A stretch of 41,898 nt of DNA from a bacterium (GCA_016781525.1 JADDQE010000146.1:1-41898), one strand, 5' to 3'; numbered from the stretch's first letter, positions 7,933 to 16,447 are shown. The notes: generated by a model not told the origin, from the letters alone. Made by a program: numbers and translations.

Positions 7933-8384
7933 TGTCCAAGATTGTGTTGCGGCCGCGGCGGTCCGGTCCACTGCTGGCGCTTGTTGGTTATCTTACCGTT
8001 CTTTTGCTGCTTACCTTGATGCCGCCCCGCTTCGAGGTGCGGCAACGCCTCCAGCTGGTGCCGTTTGAAACAATAATTGCGCAAATGCGTACGGGTGGCT
8101 GGCCCTTCGTCATCAATGTTTTGGGCAATATCGCGGCCCTGATTCCTCTAGGAATACTCGTACCCGCCTCGGCCAGGCCGCTACGCTCGTTCGCGAGCAT
8201 CGCACTCGTTGGGGTACTCACCAGCGCAACCATCGAGCTACTCCAATGGATGGTTACAGCTCGCGTCGCCGATGTCGATGACGTCCTGCTTAACCTTGTG
8301 GGTGCCGTCGCAGGCTATGCGTTCTACCGGCACAGGACGTACTCTGAGCGAACAAAAGCGATGCGGCAAGTCGACAGCGCGTAG
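7932..8384 (+). CDS. VanZ-like family membrane protein
   Basis: 150 aa with about four predicted membrane segments (about 14-32, 60-78, 88-105, 120-136). The family signature is present: NxxxxIPLG between the first helices, IELLQ, and DVDDVLLNLVGAVAGY near the C-terminus. VanZ relatives are linked to envelope and antibiotic phenotypes, but the biochemical role of this subgroup is unknown. It is joined to the lipoprotein gene by TGATG overlap, which suggests the pair works at the membrane together. Confidence 0.85.
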   Translation: MSKIVLRPRRSGPLLALVGYLTVLLLLTLMPPRFEVRQRLQLVPFETIIAQMRTGGWPFVINVLGNIAALIPLGILVPASARPLRSFASIALVGVLTSATIELLQWMVTARVADVDDVLLNLVGAVAGYAFYRHRTYSERTKAMRQVDSA

Positions 8385-8592
8385 CAGCCGTCACTTGGGT
8401 CGAACCACGCTTGCTTGCCACGAGCGTTGCCTAGTTGCGAATCCCCAGGAGTAGACACAGAGCGCGGAGCTGGTGTTGAAGCCTTGCCAGTCCGATTGGC
8501 AGTGTCCGGCTTGTATTTGATGGCCACCCCCTCTGCTCTGTCCCGGCACAACGTTTGCTCACACTACGGCGAAGTAGAGGAGGAGATTATTC

Positions 8593-9012
8593 ATGGATTC
8601 GCAGCAAGCCCGAACACTAGCGGAGCAGTTTATCGATGCGCTGCACAAGCTTGAACAGGGCAGCGAGCAGGACGTCGACGAGCTGGCCAATATGTACAGC
8701 GATGATGCACGCCTCACGAATGCCGCTCTGAAGCTTTCAGGCGAGGAGTATACCGGCCAGGATGGCGCGCGTACGTTCTGGACACAGTATCGGCGTACGT
8801 TTGGTCAGGCCCGCTCAGAGTTCTTTCAAGTAACCGTCAACGACGAGGCGGCCGGTCTCTTCTGGACCACCAAGGGAACCTACAATGACGGGCAGCCTTT
8901 GGAATACGACGGTGTTAGTCTCCTGGTCTTCAACCAAAACGGCAAAATTTCGCTCTTTCGGGGATACTACGACACGCGCGAGATTACCCGAGCCGTGGGC
9001 TCGGACACCTAG
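8593..9012 (+). CDS. NTF2-like (SnoaL-type) protein
   Basis: 139 aa, the size of a single cone-shaped alpha+beta NTF2-like domain. The N-terminal helix (QQARTLAEQFIDALHKLEQG), a Tyr-Ser-Asp-Asp-Ala segment after it, and the alternating strands at the C-terminus (YDGVSLLVFNQNGKISLFRG) fit the family. Members are enzymes or ligand-binding proteins; no substrate can be inferred. The start is supported by GAGGAGGAG before the ATG. It stands alone, 208 nt after the VanZ-like gene and before a double terminator. Confidence 0.8.
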   Translation: MDSQQARTLAEQFIDALHKLEQGSEQDVDELANMYSDDARLTNAALKLSGEEYTGQDGARTFWTQYRRTFGQARSEFFQVTVNDEAAGLFWTTKGTYNDGQPLEYDGVSLLVFNQNGKISLFRGYYDTREITRAVGSDT

Positions 9013-9054
9013 GCCTTCGAGACGGGCAGGCATACCGGCGACACGGCAAAGCTT

Positions 9055-9118
9055 GGGGCGCTCAGTGAGCGCCCCCGCCGCAAAAAAACCAGGCCTCGCC
9101 GCGAGCGGGCCTGGTTTT
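9055..9118. terminator. Double hairpin, bidirectional terminator
   Basis: It lies between convergent genes. Hairpin 1 (9055-9075) pairs GGGGCGCTCA with TGAGCGCCCC. Hairpin 2 pairs AAAACCAGGCC (9085-9095) with GGCCTGGTTTT (9108-9118), giving a T-run on either strand. It should serve both the NTF2-like gene and the SRPBCC gene. Confidence 0.9.
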
Positions 9119-9134
9119 GCGTGTTTGTCAGTCT

Positions 9135-9620
9135 TTACTGGGAGCCGGCACCGCGCTGGTTTACCTCCGGCACACGACCTTGGTCATAGGTGCGCTGCTG
9201 GTTGATCATGGTCTTGAAGCGCTCAAGGTCTTCTTCAAGCTCACGCTGCGGATCGCTGAAAATCTTGGCCACTACGTCGCCAACAACACCCGCAGGTGGA
9301 TCGTACTTAAGCGTCACAGTAACCTGAGTCTGGTTATTGTCGAGCTCCACAAACGTTACCTGGCCCGAGGTCGTGATATCGCCGTTGTCGCGGCTGTTCC
9401 AAGCGATCCGCTTGTTTTCCTCAAGCATCGTGGTCTCGGCATCCCACTCGACACTCATTCCAAGTGGACCTTTAGCCACCCAGTGCGATGTGCGGTCGCC
9501 GGTCTTTTCGACGGACTTGATATTGTTCATAAACTGGGGGAAGCGATCGAACTGGGTCCAGAACTGATAAACCTCAGATACTGGGGCGGTGACAATAATT
9601 GTTTTCTCCGCGATCGGCAT
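9135..9620 (-). CDS. SRPBCC family protein (polyketide cyclase/dehydrase type)
   Basis: 161 aa. The opening strand EKTIIVTAPVSEVYQFW followed by FPQFMNNIKSVEKTGD is typical of START/SRPBCC 'cyclase/dehydrase' proteins, as is GPLGMSVEWDAETTMLEENKR. The long C-terminal helix contains ELEEDLERFK. These proteins bind hydrophobic ligands in a helix-grip cavity, and the ligand is unknown. It is transcribed away from the small coiled-coil gene upstream on the same strand. An overlapping + strand ORF of similar length is its shadow. Confidence 0.85.
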   Translation of the reverse strand: MPIAEKTIIVTAPVSEVYQFWTQFDRFPQFMNNIKSVEKTGDRTSHWVAKGPLGMSVEWDAETTMLEENKRIAWNSRDNGDITTSGQVTFVELDNNQTQVTVTLKYDPPAGVVGDVVAKIFSDPQRELEEDLERFKTMINQQRTYDQGRVPEVNQRGAGSQ

Positions 9621-9703
9621 GGTACTGCTCCTTCACTATGCCTGATTCTGGGGCTATAGCGGGCAAATAGCGTACCACGACTTGCTCGATCCCCACTCGA
9701 GGC

Positions 9704-9916
9704 TCAATCGTCCGTCGACATCCAAGCGGAACGCAGCTCGCCAAACAGCTGCCCATAGCGCGCGATCCGTTGTGCGGCTTCGTCGAGTGCGCCTGCATCT
9801 TTTTTACGGCCCGCATCCTTAAGTTCACGCCGTAGCTCGCTCAAGATCGCGTGAACCTCGCCCAATCGCTCCTCGGCCTCCAGCAATCGCTCTGTCCATT
9901 GCTCGGTCTGCTCCAT
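9704..9916 (-). CDS. Small predicted coiled-coil protein
   Basis: 70 aa, almost entirely charged heptad-type helix (EQWTERLLEAEERLGEVHAI and onward), so a coiled coil or helical hairpin is likely. I recognise no family. It is supported by a GGGAGG ribosome binding site before the ATG, a -35/-10 pair upstream with 17-nt spacing, and no competing gene on the other strand. It is separated by 83 nt from the SRPBCC gene downstream. Confidence 0.6.
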   Translation of the reverse strand: MEQTEQWTERLLEAEERLGEVHAILSELRRELKDAGRKKDAGALDEAAQRIARYGQLFGELRSAWMSTDD

Positions 9917-9944
9917 CGCGGCTCACCCTCCCTTAGAACCGATT

Positions 9945-9973
9945 ATCATACCGTACCGCCAAGTGTGGAGCAA
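9945..9973 (-). promoter_or_regulatory. Promoter candidate for the coiled-coil gene
   Basis: On the - strand, TTGCTC (9973-9968) and TATGAT (9950-9945) are spaced by 17 nt. The -10 is preceded by TACGG, matching the TAYGGTANNAT pattern seen elsewhere in the window. Confidence 0.5.
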
Positions 9974-10203
9974 CCGTGCTCTCAGTTACGCGCCTCCTCG
10001 ATGTGGAAACATGACGATCCTCCGTCGATAGAGCCTTTATCGTATCTGAGGATACTGGGCATGGCTGAGCAGCTGCTAAATGTGAGCTTAGGAGACAATA
10101 AACGCCGGCTGAAGAATACCTGAGCGCGAAGTGCGGCGAACAGCAGCGCTTAGATTAACAGCCGCGCCCGAAGACCTCGCCGTAAGCTTGCCCTCAGGCC
10201 CGC

Positions 10204-11676
10204 CTACGGCTGTTCATGGTCAGCGCCTTTATCCGACGTTGTGGACCCACCAGCCACTGTCGGAACGCGTGGCAGCTGAAGGGTGAAGACGCTGCCTTCA
10301 CCAACCACACTTGAGACGGAGATCGTACCTCGCTGGGCCTCGACGAGTGCACGGGCAATCGCAAGGCCAAGACCAGCACCGCTTCCGGTACGCGAGCTGT
10401 CAGCGCGGTAAAAGCGCTCAAAGATATGCGGTAGCACTTCGGGCCCAATCCCGGTCCCGGTATCATGGACGTTGATTGCTACCGCGGCATCGCGGACCAC
10501 GGTGGTAATAGTGATCCGACCGTGCGGTGGTGTGAATTTGACCGCGTTGTCGAGCAGAATCAACAGCACTTGTGTGAGCGCGTCGTGATCGCCTACGAGC
10601 TCCACATCGGCGATCTCGTCACATGATATCTCGCGATCCGGACCCAGCGTCCGCGCCTTACGACATACATCCTCGATTAGCGGCTTTACTGCGACCGGCT
10701 CATTTCGCAGTGGGCGACCGGCATCCGCACGTGCGAGTACCAGCAAATCGTTCACCAGCCGGCTCATCCGCTCACTCTCGTCGACCATATCATCCAGCAC
10801 CGCAACTCGGTCCGCCTCACTGATAGGAGGCTCTCGCTGCAGCAGGCCGAGATTGCCGCGAATGGTTGTCAGCGGCGTGCGCAGCTCGTGGGACGCATCG
10901 GCCACAAATCGTCGCTGCGCTTGCAACGCCTGCGCCTCTTGCCGATAGGCGCCTTGCAAGGCGGCGAGCATGGTATTAATGGTCGTCGCAAGCCTTCCAA
11001 CCTCGTCCTGCGGTCCACTATGCGGCACACGGCGGTTAAAATCACGCTCTGCCCCAATTGCATGAGCGGTCTGTGCGATTCGGTTGATTGGCCTGAGTGC
11101 CGCGCCGGCGAGCACCCAGCCGATGCCGAAGGCCAGCAGCGTAGCCACACTGCTCCCGATGATAAGATTTCGCCGCAGCACATTTAGCGCACGGTCCTGG
11201 TCCGCCAATGAGCGCGCAACTTGGATAATTCCGACAACCTGACCGCCATTTCCGCCGCGGCGGTTCACGTCGATCAGCCGGTTATAAACCAGCAGCCGCT
11301 CGTTCTGCACACGCACGTACTCATAGCCCGCACCATCGCGCTGGACCACGTCGAGGACCAATTCGCTGAGCGGCAGCTCGATATCGAAAAGGTTCGGCGT
11401 CCGGTATACGACCGTACCATCCGCTCCTCGCGCCTGGATAAAGGTATTCTGTGTCGTGAACTTGCTAATCGGGATGCTGACCTCGATCCGCTTCATCAGG
11501 AAGTCGTAGTCGACAGAGCGCTCGTTGACCAGACGCTTGGCCTCATCCGCGAGCGTGTCTTTGACGACACTCATCGTGGTCCGGGCCAAGGTCACATACA
11601 ACGTTACGCTAAACGCGACGAGCGTTAAAGCTAGAATTGCAGTGTAGAGCAACGTGAGACGTAGCCGGATTGACAT
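10204..11676 (-). CDS. Two-component sensor histidine kinase (HAMP-HisKA-HATPase)
   Basis: 490 aa. A membrane helix near residues 7-30 and a second near 170-193 flank an extracytoplasmic sensor segment of about 140 aa. A HAMP linker follows, then HisKA with FVADASHELRTPLTTIRGN (phospho-acceptor His263), then HATPase_c with NAVKFTPPHG, DTGTGIGPE and a GSGAGLGLAIARALV G-box. The start is chosen at 11676 because AAAGGACGAG lies just upstream and the family-like MSIRLRLTLLYT begins there. The longer ORF start at 11721 would overlap the response regulator. The gene follows that regulator by 10 nt, so the two form a cognate pair. The signal sensed is unknown. Confidence 0.92.
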   Translation of the reverse strand: MSIRLRLTLLYTAILALTLVAFSVTLYVTLARTTMSVVKDTLADEAKRLVNERSVDYDFLMKRIEVSIPISKFTTQNTFIQARGADGTVVYRTPNLFDIELPLSELVLDVVQRDGAGYEYVRVQNERLLVYNRLIDVNRRGGNGGQVVGIIQVARSLADQDRALNVLRRNLIIGSSVATLLAFGIGWVLAGAALRPINRIAQTAHAIGAERDFNRRVPHSGPQDEVGRLATTINTMLAALQGAYRQEAQALQAQRRFVADASHELRTPLTTIRGNLGLLQREPPISEADRVAVLDDMVDESERMSRLVNDLLVLARADAGRPLRNEPVAVKPLIEDVCRKARTLGPDREISCDEIADVELVGDHDALTQVLLILLDNAVKFTPPHGRITITTVVRDAAVAINVHDTGTGIGPEVLPHIFERFYRADSSRTGSGAGLGLAIARALVEAQRGTISVSSVVGEGSVFTLQLPRVPTVAGGSTTSDKGADHEQP

Positions 11677-11686
11677 CGCTCGTCCT

Positions 11687-12364
11687 TTAGCTGCTCTCGC
11701 GTACGACATAGCCCACTCCACGCACGGTCTGAATCAGGCGAGGTTCCCCTTGGGCCTCGGTCTTGGAACGAATATAGCCGATATAAACTTCAAGCACGTT
11801 GCCATCACCGCCGAAGTCGTACCCCCACACGTCCTGCAAAATACGTTCGCGTGGGAGCACCTGGCGCGGATGACGCAGCAGGTATGCAAGCAGATCAAAC
11901 TCCTTAGGGCTCAAATTGAAATACCGTTCGCCGCGGCGCGTTTCGCGTGTTACAGGATCAAGATACAAATCGGCGTAAGATAGCGGCCGCTCATGACTAC
12001 TCGTCTCAGAGCGGCGTAGCAGTGCACGGAGCCGGGCGAGCAATTCGGCAGGTGCGAATGGCTTGACGAGGTAGTCGTCGGCCCCACTATCAAGACCTTC
12101 CACGCGATCTTCAACTGCGTCGCGCGCTGTCAGCATGAGGATTGGGGTCGAATCGGCCTCGCGCAAGCGACGAGCCACCTCCAGCCCATCGAGACCTGGC
12201 ATCATCCAGTCCAACACCACGACGTCCGGCCGCTGCGACTGCGCGACTGCCAGCGCTTCGTGACCGTCGGCCGCCGTCACAACATGATATCCTTCATAGA
12301 CCAGCGTCCGCCGCAGCATATCAATAATTTTGCGGTCATCATCCGCGATCAGCACCGTTGCCAT
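11687..12364 (-). CDS. OmpR/PhoB-type response regulator
   Basis: 225 aa. The receiver domain (1-118) has the acidic pocket ADDD (residues 7-10), the phospho-acceptor Asp52 in VVLDWMMPG, Thr in LMLTARDA, and Lys in YLVKPF. A winged-helix domain follows (about 128-225) with [15 protein letters not shown] and the C-terminal [13 protein letters not shown] hairpin. It resembles the MprA/TrcR branch. It is the first gene of the pair and is translated from an ATG with GAGG upstream. Its leader contains an 11-bp imperfect hairpin. Confidence 0.95.
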   Translation of the reverse strand: MATVLIADDDRKIIDMLRRTLVYEGYHVVTAADGHEALAVAQSQRPDVVVLDWMMPGLDGLEVARRLREADSTPILMLTARDAVEDRVEGLDSGADDYLVKPFAPAELLARLRALLRRSETSSHERPLSYADLYLDPVTRETRRGERYFNLSPKEFDLLAYLLRHPRQVLPRERILQDVWGYDFGGDGNVLEVYIGYIRSKTEAQGEPRLIQTVRGVGYVVRESS

Positions 12365-12403
12365 CGTTCGGCCTCGCTATTTTCAGCAGCTACTCTGACG
12401 GCA

Positions 12404-12434
12404 AGCACAAGTGGCACTCAGCGCCACTGGTGCT
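12404..12434 (-). promoter_or_regulatory. Imperfect inverted repeat in the response-regulator leader
   Basis: AGCAC (12404-12408) and AGTGGC (12410-12415) pair with GCCACT (12423-12428) and GTGCT (12430-12434), with one mismatch and a 7-nt loop. It lies 40-70 nt upstream of the response regulator start. It could be an operator or an RNA hairpin. Confidence 0.4.
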
Positions 12435-12579
12435 CGTACCATCTTCAGGTTAACACAAATGACTTCCGCCTGCTTTGAAGTCGCGGCGATTTCGTCTTTG
12501 CCCCCTGTCAACAGATAATCCCGTCCCTGGTGGCACGCTTCGGAGCCAGTGGAGCAGCGGCGCTTCTGCCGACACGGCA

Positions 12580-12637
12580 ACGGCACACCGGCTGGCATTA
12601 GCTCTCCCCCAAGCGCTAATACTAGCCGGTGTGCCGT
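12580..12637. repeat. Long inverted repeat between the two-component and SBP genes
   Basis: Two 23-nt arms, 12580-12602 and 12615-12637, have a 12-nt loop. They share 14 identical outer pairs (ACGGCACACCGGCT) and 6 inner pairs (ATTAGC), with mismatches only within the three positions between. It lies 90 nt downstream of the solute-binding lipoprotein stop codon. No T-run follows on either strand, so a simple intrinsic terminator is not obvious. The rest of 12365-12726 holds no convincing gene. Confidence 0.75.
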
Positions 12638-12726
12638 CACGACGGATGCACACTCCTATTGTGCGCGGTACCGATAAATTCGAGCTAAGCGTGGCCTTAG
12701 AAAACAGTAAGAACGTCGAGCTCGAC

Positions 12727-14070
12727 TCAAGGTACTGCTACAGATGCCGCCTCAACCTCATCAATCTCTCGCTGCATTTCCTGCTGTGCAATCTGTAGCT
12801 CTTGATAAAGATCGGCGCTCGGATCGAAAACGGACTTTATGACCTTTTCCCAGGTATCAACTGCTTGGACATAGGCCTCAAGCTTATACGGGTGCGCTCG
12901 TTTGAGCTGATCGAAAAAAGGCTCGAGCAGCGGGTCTTGTGTGATCTCCGGATCTTCGTACAAGTGCTTCCGAACCGGATATCGCCCAAGCTCCACCGCT
13001 AGCCGCTTCGCGTACGGGTCGGCGACTGCCCATTTCATAAACTCGAACGCAAGTTCCCGCTGCTGAGCGCCGCGAGGTACGAACAAGCTGCCACCACCTT
13101 GGACTGAGCCACCGGCAGTCGGGCCCCGCCCGCGGGGTAGCGGAGCCGTACCAACGTTGCTCATAATGTTCGGCGCTTCTTTGCGTAGGCGCGCAATATC
13201 CCAAGGTCCCGAGAAAAAGAGAGCGACCTTGCCACTTTGGAAGAGCGAAACAGGGTGGTCGCTTTGACGAATAATCGGTGGCGGCAGTGTCGCAACTTGA
13301 TCCGTCAAACCCAACCTCCGGTACAGGCTGAGCACCCTAAGTACCTGAGGATCGTCCAGTGTTGGGACAACGCGCCCGTTCTCTTCGGTAAGTAACTGGC
13401 CGCCGGCAGCATTAATCAACCCGTTCAAGTCCCAACCGTTCAACGTCAACGGTAGCGCGTATTGCGAACCATCCGGGTTGGTCAGCCGTCCCGCCATCAC
13501 CTCCAAATCGTCGAAGGTCCAGCGTGGATTCGGCTCCGGCAGCCGGGCCTCTCGAATCATTTTTATGTTATAGATCGTAAAGAGCGCATTTATGTCGAGT
13601 GGAACGCCATAGTACCGTCCTTTCCACAACACATCTTCCATCGCCCCAGGCATGAACTCGCTCTCCGCATTCCACGCGGCCCAAAGATCGTCGAGCGGCT
13701 CCGCCAAGCCCTGCGCGCCCATCGCGAATGCATGGTAATGCGCAACATCAGGCGGATCACCTTGGGCCGCGGCCAGCTCGACCTCGCGTCGCATGCGCTC
13801 CCATACAATGCCGCTGCGGAGCTCGACCTTAACATTTGGGTAAGCAGCCTCGAAATCACGCACCAAAGCACGAATCGGTGCCGTATCCGCGTAGTCGGCG
13901 GCAAACCAGACCTTCAGCGTTACGGGTTTTGTGCCGATTGCAGAATTGCGAGGAGGGACGCCGGCTGGCCACACTAGCACGGGCGGCTGATAGTTAAGGC
14001 AACCGGTCAGCAGCAGACTTGACAGCAGAGTGTAGATGATCAGCGGACGGAACCAGCGCATACGCGTCAT
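12727..14070 (-). CDS. Extracellular solute-binding lipoprotein (ABC sugar-binding family 1)
   Basis: 447 aa. A signal peptide ending in lipobox LLTGC places the acylated Cys at about residue 24. The mature protein has the family-1 binding-protein pattern: TLKVWFAADY near the start, LVRDFEAAYPNVKVEL, GDPPDVAHYHAFAMGA, YGVPLDINALFTIYN and GKVALFFSGPWDIARLRKEAP. It would capture a carbohydrate-like ligand outside the membrane. No permease or ATPase genes are next to it. Instead its 5' end overlaps the 3' end of the upstream SpoIIE-type phosphatase by 77 nt in another frame. A signalling partnership is therefore as likely as transport. The ATG at 14070 or 14061 could be the start, and both keep the signal peptide. 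Confidence 0.85.
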   Translation of the reverse strand: MTRMRWFRPLIIYTLLSSLLLTGCLNYQPPVLVWPAGVPPRNSAIGTKPVTLKVWFAADYADTAPIRALVRDFEAAYPNVKVELRSGIVWERMRREVELAAAQGDPPDVAHYHAFAMGAQGLAEPLDDLWAAWNAESEFMPGAMEDVLWKGRYYGVPLDINALFTIYNIKMIREARLPEPNPRWTFDDLEVMAGRLTNPDGSQYALPLTLNGWDLNGLINAAGGQLLTEENGRVVPTLDDPQVLRVLSLYRRLGLTDQVATLPPPIIRQSDHPVSLFQSGKVALFFSGPWDIARLRKEAPNIMSNVGTAPLPRGRGPTAGGSVQGGGSLFVPRGAQQRELAFEFMKWAVADPYAKRLAVELGRYPVRKHLYEDPEITQDPLLEPFFDQLKRAHPYKLEAYVQAVDTWEKVIKSVFDPSADLYQELQIAQQEMQREIDEVEAASVAVP

Positions 14071-15967
14071 CACCCTTCGACTGGACACTAAGACTCGCCG
14101 CGATAATGGTCATATCATCAGTCGGCGGAGTATCTCGCACATGACGTTTAAGCGCGCTGAGCACTTCGGCGACAATCGCCGTGGGACCGTTGTCGGCCGC
14201 GCTACAGACGGTGGATTCCAAATTACCGAAGCCCCACATCTCGTTCTCGGCATCACGTGCCTCGACGATGCCATCGCTGATAAAAATCACAGCTTGCTCA
14301 GGCTCAAGCACAATCGTCGTCTCGTCGTACTGGACGTTGTCCACGACGCCTAGGGGCGGGCCATAACTCGACATGTAGGAACACGCGGCAGACGATGCAA
14401 CAAGCGGAGCGATCATGCCCGCGTTTGCGACACAAATCCGTTGTGCCTCAGGATCAAACTCAGCGACAAGCAGTGCCACACACATATGGCTAGTGCTGAA
14501 GCGCGGATAAAGCTCGGAATTGAGCCGCATAAGCAGATCGGCGGGTCCCGCCTCTTGCCGAGCATGGATCTCAACCAGGCTACTGGTGAGCGCCATTACC
14601 AGCGCGGCGGCAACGCCCTTACCCGAGGCGTCGCCAATCACTAGCCGCAGTCGACCGTCGGGCAGCGCCACATATGTATAAAAATCGCCGCCAATCTCGG
14701 TTGCAGGCTCGCTGGCCGCCTGAGCACTGACTGTCGGGACGGGTGGCGGACCGTGTGGTAGCAGGTCACGCTGGATCACACGTGCCAAGCTTAGACCTTC
14801 GCTCAATCGCGTGTTGCGCTGCTCAATTGCGCGCTGCGATTCGGCCAGCCGTTCCGACATACCGTTGAACTCATTCGCCAGATCGCCAAGCTCATCATCC
14901 CGCGCCACCGCGATCGTCCCGCCCAGATGACCTGAGCCGAGGTTTTGCACAGCGTCACGCAGCTGCAAGATTGGCCGGGTTAGCTCGCGAGCCAAGAGCA
15001 CGGCCCAAACGCCGACAAAAACTCCCGTCCCCACCAATACCAAGGCCAGTAGGTACGTATTTTGTCGTGAGTTGCCAAACGCAATCTCCGTCGGCTGCTC
15101 GATCACGACAGACCAGCTGCCATGCTGGATTGGTGCTCGCGCGGCTGTGACTTGAGCACCATAACTGTCCCGTAACGTCGCCACCGCTGCCTTCGTCGCG
15201 GCCCACTCCCGCAAATCCCGCGTGCCCGTCAACGCCTCCGGCGCATTGCCCAGCAGCGCATTGCCGTTCGCATCCATGATAAAGGCGCTGCGCCCTGTAT
15301 CGATGGGGACCGCCGCAAGGTCTTGTTCAGTTGGCTGGCCGGAAAATTGTGCAACTACCGCGCCCGTAACTTGACCGATCCCGTTGCGCGCAGGCACCGC
15401 GAGCTGAATCACCCGCTGACCGTTATACGCGTCCGTCACATTGAAGTGAGCGAGCCCCTGCATCACAACGGCGAAGAACGGGTCTTCGATCCGGTTTATC
15501 AGCTGATTATCGAAGTAAGTCCGCTCCTGGTTGACCCGGGCAAGCTCGTTGCCCTGGAGATCCAAAACCGCCAGCTCGACCATATCCGGGTATTGGCGAT
15601 TTAGAAACTCTCGAGTAGCGCTCTTGATCGCATTTCGATCGGGACTGCGTAGCGGAACGATACGCCCAAAATCCTGCAAATCCGCCTGCCGCTCATCCAT
15701 CTCATCCGTCAAATCGCGCGCGAGCGAGCCTGCGACCGAGGCTTGAGTCTGCTCGAAAATGCGCCGTTCAGCCTGGGCGCTGGTATACAGGAGTGCAAAG
15801 CCGAGGGTAATCAGTGGAACCAGCGAGGTAAAGAGATGGGAAAGCTGCAAGCGCGCGCGGATGCTTCGCCGCGGCCAGACCGGGAGGCGGACAGTCACGG
15901 AACGTCGGCGGTTCAACACCGGACGTGATGCTGGCTGGCGCGCTGATTGTTCGGTATCCAAGGCCAT
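13994..15967 (-). CDS. Membrane sensor with Cache-like, HAMP and SpoIIE-type PP2C phosphatase domains
   Basis: 657 aa. A basic N-terminal stretch is followed by a membrane helix (LFTSLVPLITLGFALLY, about 46-62). A large extracytoplasmic region of about 240 aa follows, with Cache-type features (PDMVELAVLDLQGNELARVN, SAFIMDANGNALLGN). A second helix lies near 307-326, then a HAMP domain with LTRPILQLRDAV and DELGDLANEFN. The C-terminal PP2C/SpoIIE domain has TEIGGDFYTYV, IGDASGKGVAAAL and PPTDDMTIIA, the metal-binding Asp residues. Such proteins dephosphorylate anti-anti-sigma or similar regulators in partner-switching. No STAS or anti-sigma gene is nearby. It overlaps the lipoprotein gene and has a good promoter upstream. 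Confidence 0.9.
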   Translation of the reverse strand: MALDTEQSARQPASRPVLNRRRSVTVRLPVWPRRSIRARLQLSHLFTSLVPLITLGFALLYTSAQAERRIFEQTQASVAGSLARDLTDEMDERQADLQDFGRIVPLRSPDRNAIKSATREFLNRQYPDMVELAVLDLQGNELARVNQERTYFDNQLINRIEDPFFAVVMQGLAHFNVTDAYNGQRVIQLAVPARNGIGQVTGAVVAQFSGQPTEQDLAAVPIDTGRSAFIMDANGNALLGNAPEALTGTRDLREWAATKAAVATLRDSYGAQVTAARAPIQHGSWSVVIEQPTEIAFGNSRQNTYLLALVLVGTGVFVGVWAVLLARELTRPILQLRDAVQNLGSGHLGGTIAVARDDELGDLANEFNGMSERLAESQRAIEQRNTRLSEGLSLARVIQRDLLPHGPPPVPTVSAQAASEPATEIGGDFYTYVALPDGRLRLVIGDASGKGVAAALVMALTSSLVEIHARQEAGPADLLMRLNSELYPRFSTSHMCVALLVAEFDPEAQRICVANAGMIAPLVASSAACSYMSSYGPPLGVVDNVQYDETTIVLEPEQAVIFISDGIVEARDAENEMWGFGNLESTVCSAADNGPTAIVAEVLSALKRHVRDTPPTDDMTIIAASLSVQSKGDDAYALVPSADHLHSAVKSAADRLP

Positions 15968-16118
15968 AAGTCCGTATGCTTTTCAATCAGCCGAGAGAAC
16001 GCCATGAGCAGTTACCTACGGTCGCCTGAATACCAGTCGAGACGTCTGTTCATCGCTGCCGCCTGAGGAACGGGTGAATCGTGCGGAATGATCACCACTG
16101 GGTCGGGAGATACCGCGA

Positions 16119-16147
16119 ATTATACGCCGTTTCAATACCGTACGCAA
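16119..16147 (-). promoter_or_regulatory. Promoter of the phosphatase/lipoprotein operon
   Basis: On the - strand, TTGCGT (16147-16142), a 17-nt spacer and a perfect TATAAT (16124-16119) lie about 150 nt upstream of the phosphatase start. Its upstream flank carries an AT-rich motif (16162-16181) that resembles the operator-like repeat of the HTH regulator at 18864. Confidence 0.6.
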
Positions 16148-16161
16148 CTATAAAGCTATTG

Positions 16162-16181
16162 GATTTTTATAGGATTTTGAT
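16162..16181. promoter_or_regulatory. Putative operator resembling the HTH-regulator site
   Basis: GATTTTTATAGGATTTTGAT matches GATTTTTGTAGGTTTTGAT at 18864-18882 with one substitution and one extra base. It sits just upstream of the -35 of the phosphatase promoter. A regulatory link is inferred. Confidence 0.4.
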
Positions 16182-16227
16182 AAGAGTCAGATTAACCTGT
16201 GGGTTGGGAGCGGGGCTTAGGGCAACC

Positions 16228-16249
16228 GAGCGCCGCAATTGCGGCGCTC
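16228..16249. repeat. Perfect 22-bp palindrome
   Basis: The arms GAGCGCCGCAA and TTGCGGCGCTC are fully complementary with no spacer. It lies in the 480-nt gap between the phosphatase promoter and the serA stop codon. No T-run flanks it. It could be a protein-binding site or part of a serA 3' hairpin. The rest of 15968-16447 holds only the promoter region described separately and no gene. Confidence 0.7.
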
Positions 16250-16447
16250 ATGGTCTAAATTGGCGATCCCACCCGAAATACCTCGGTGGAAGTGGCGCAC
16301 CATGCCTCCCGCCCAGCGGCCCCGCGCCGGTCGCAGCCACCCCACCCGCGGCTGCAAGCAGCGTACCGTTTCGCGCCAGCCCTTGCGAGGAGCAGCAACC
16401 GGATTAGCGCCGGGCCTTCAGCCCACGCCGCTTAGAACGCTTATCGG

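Noticed and set aside
9117..9659. 180-codon + strand ORF over the SRPBCC gene
   Set aside because: It starts inside the bidirectional terminator and is the complement of a recognised family; no ribosome binding site.
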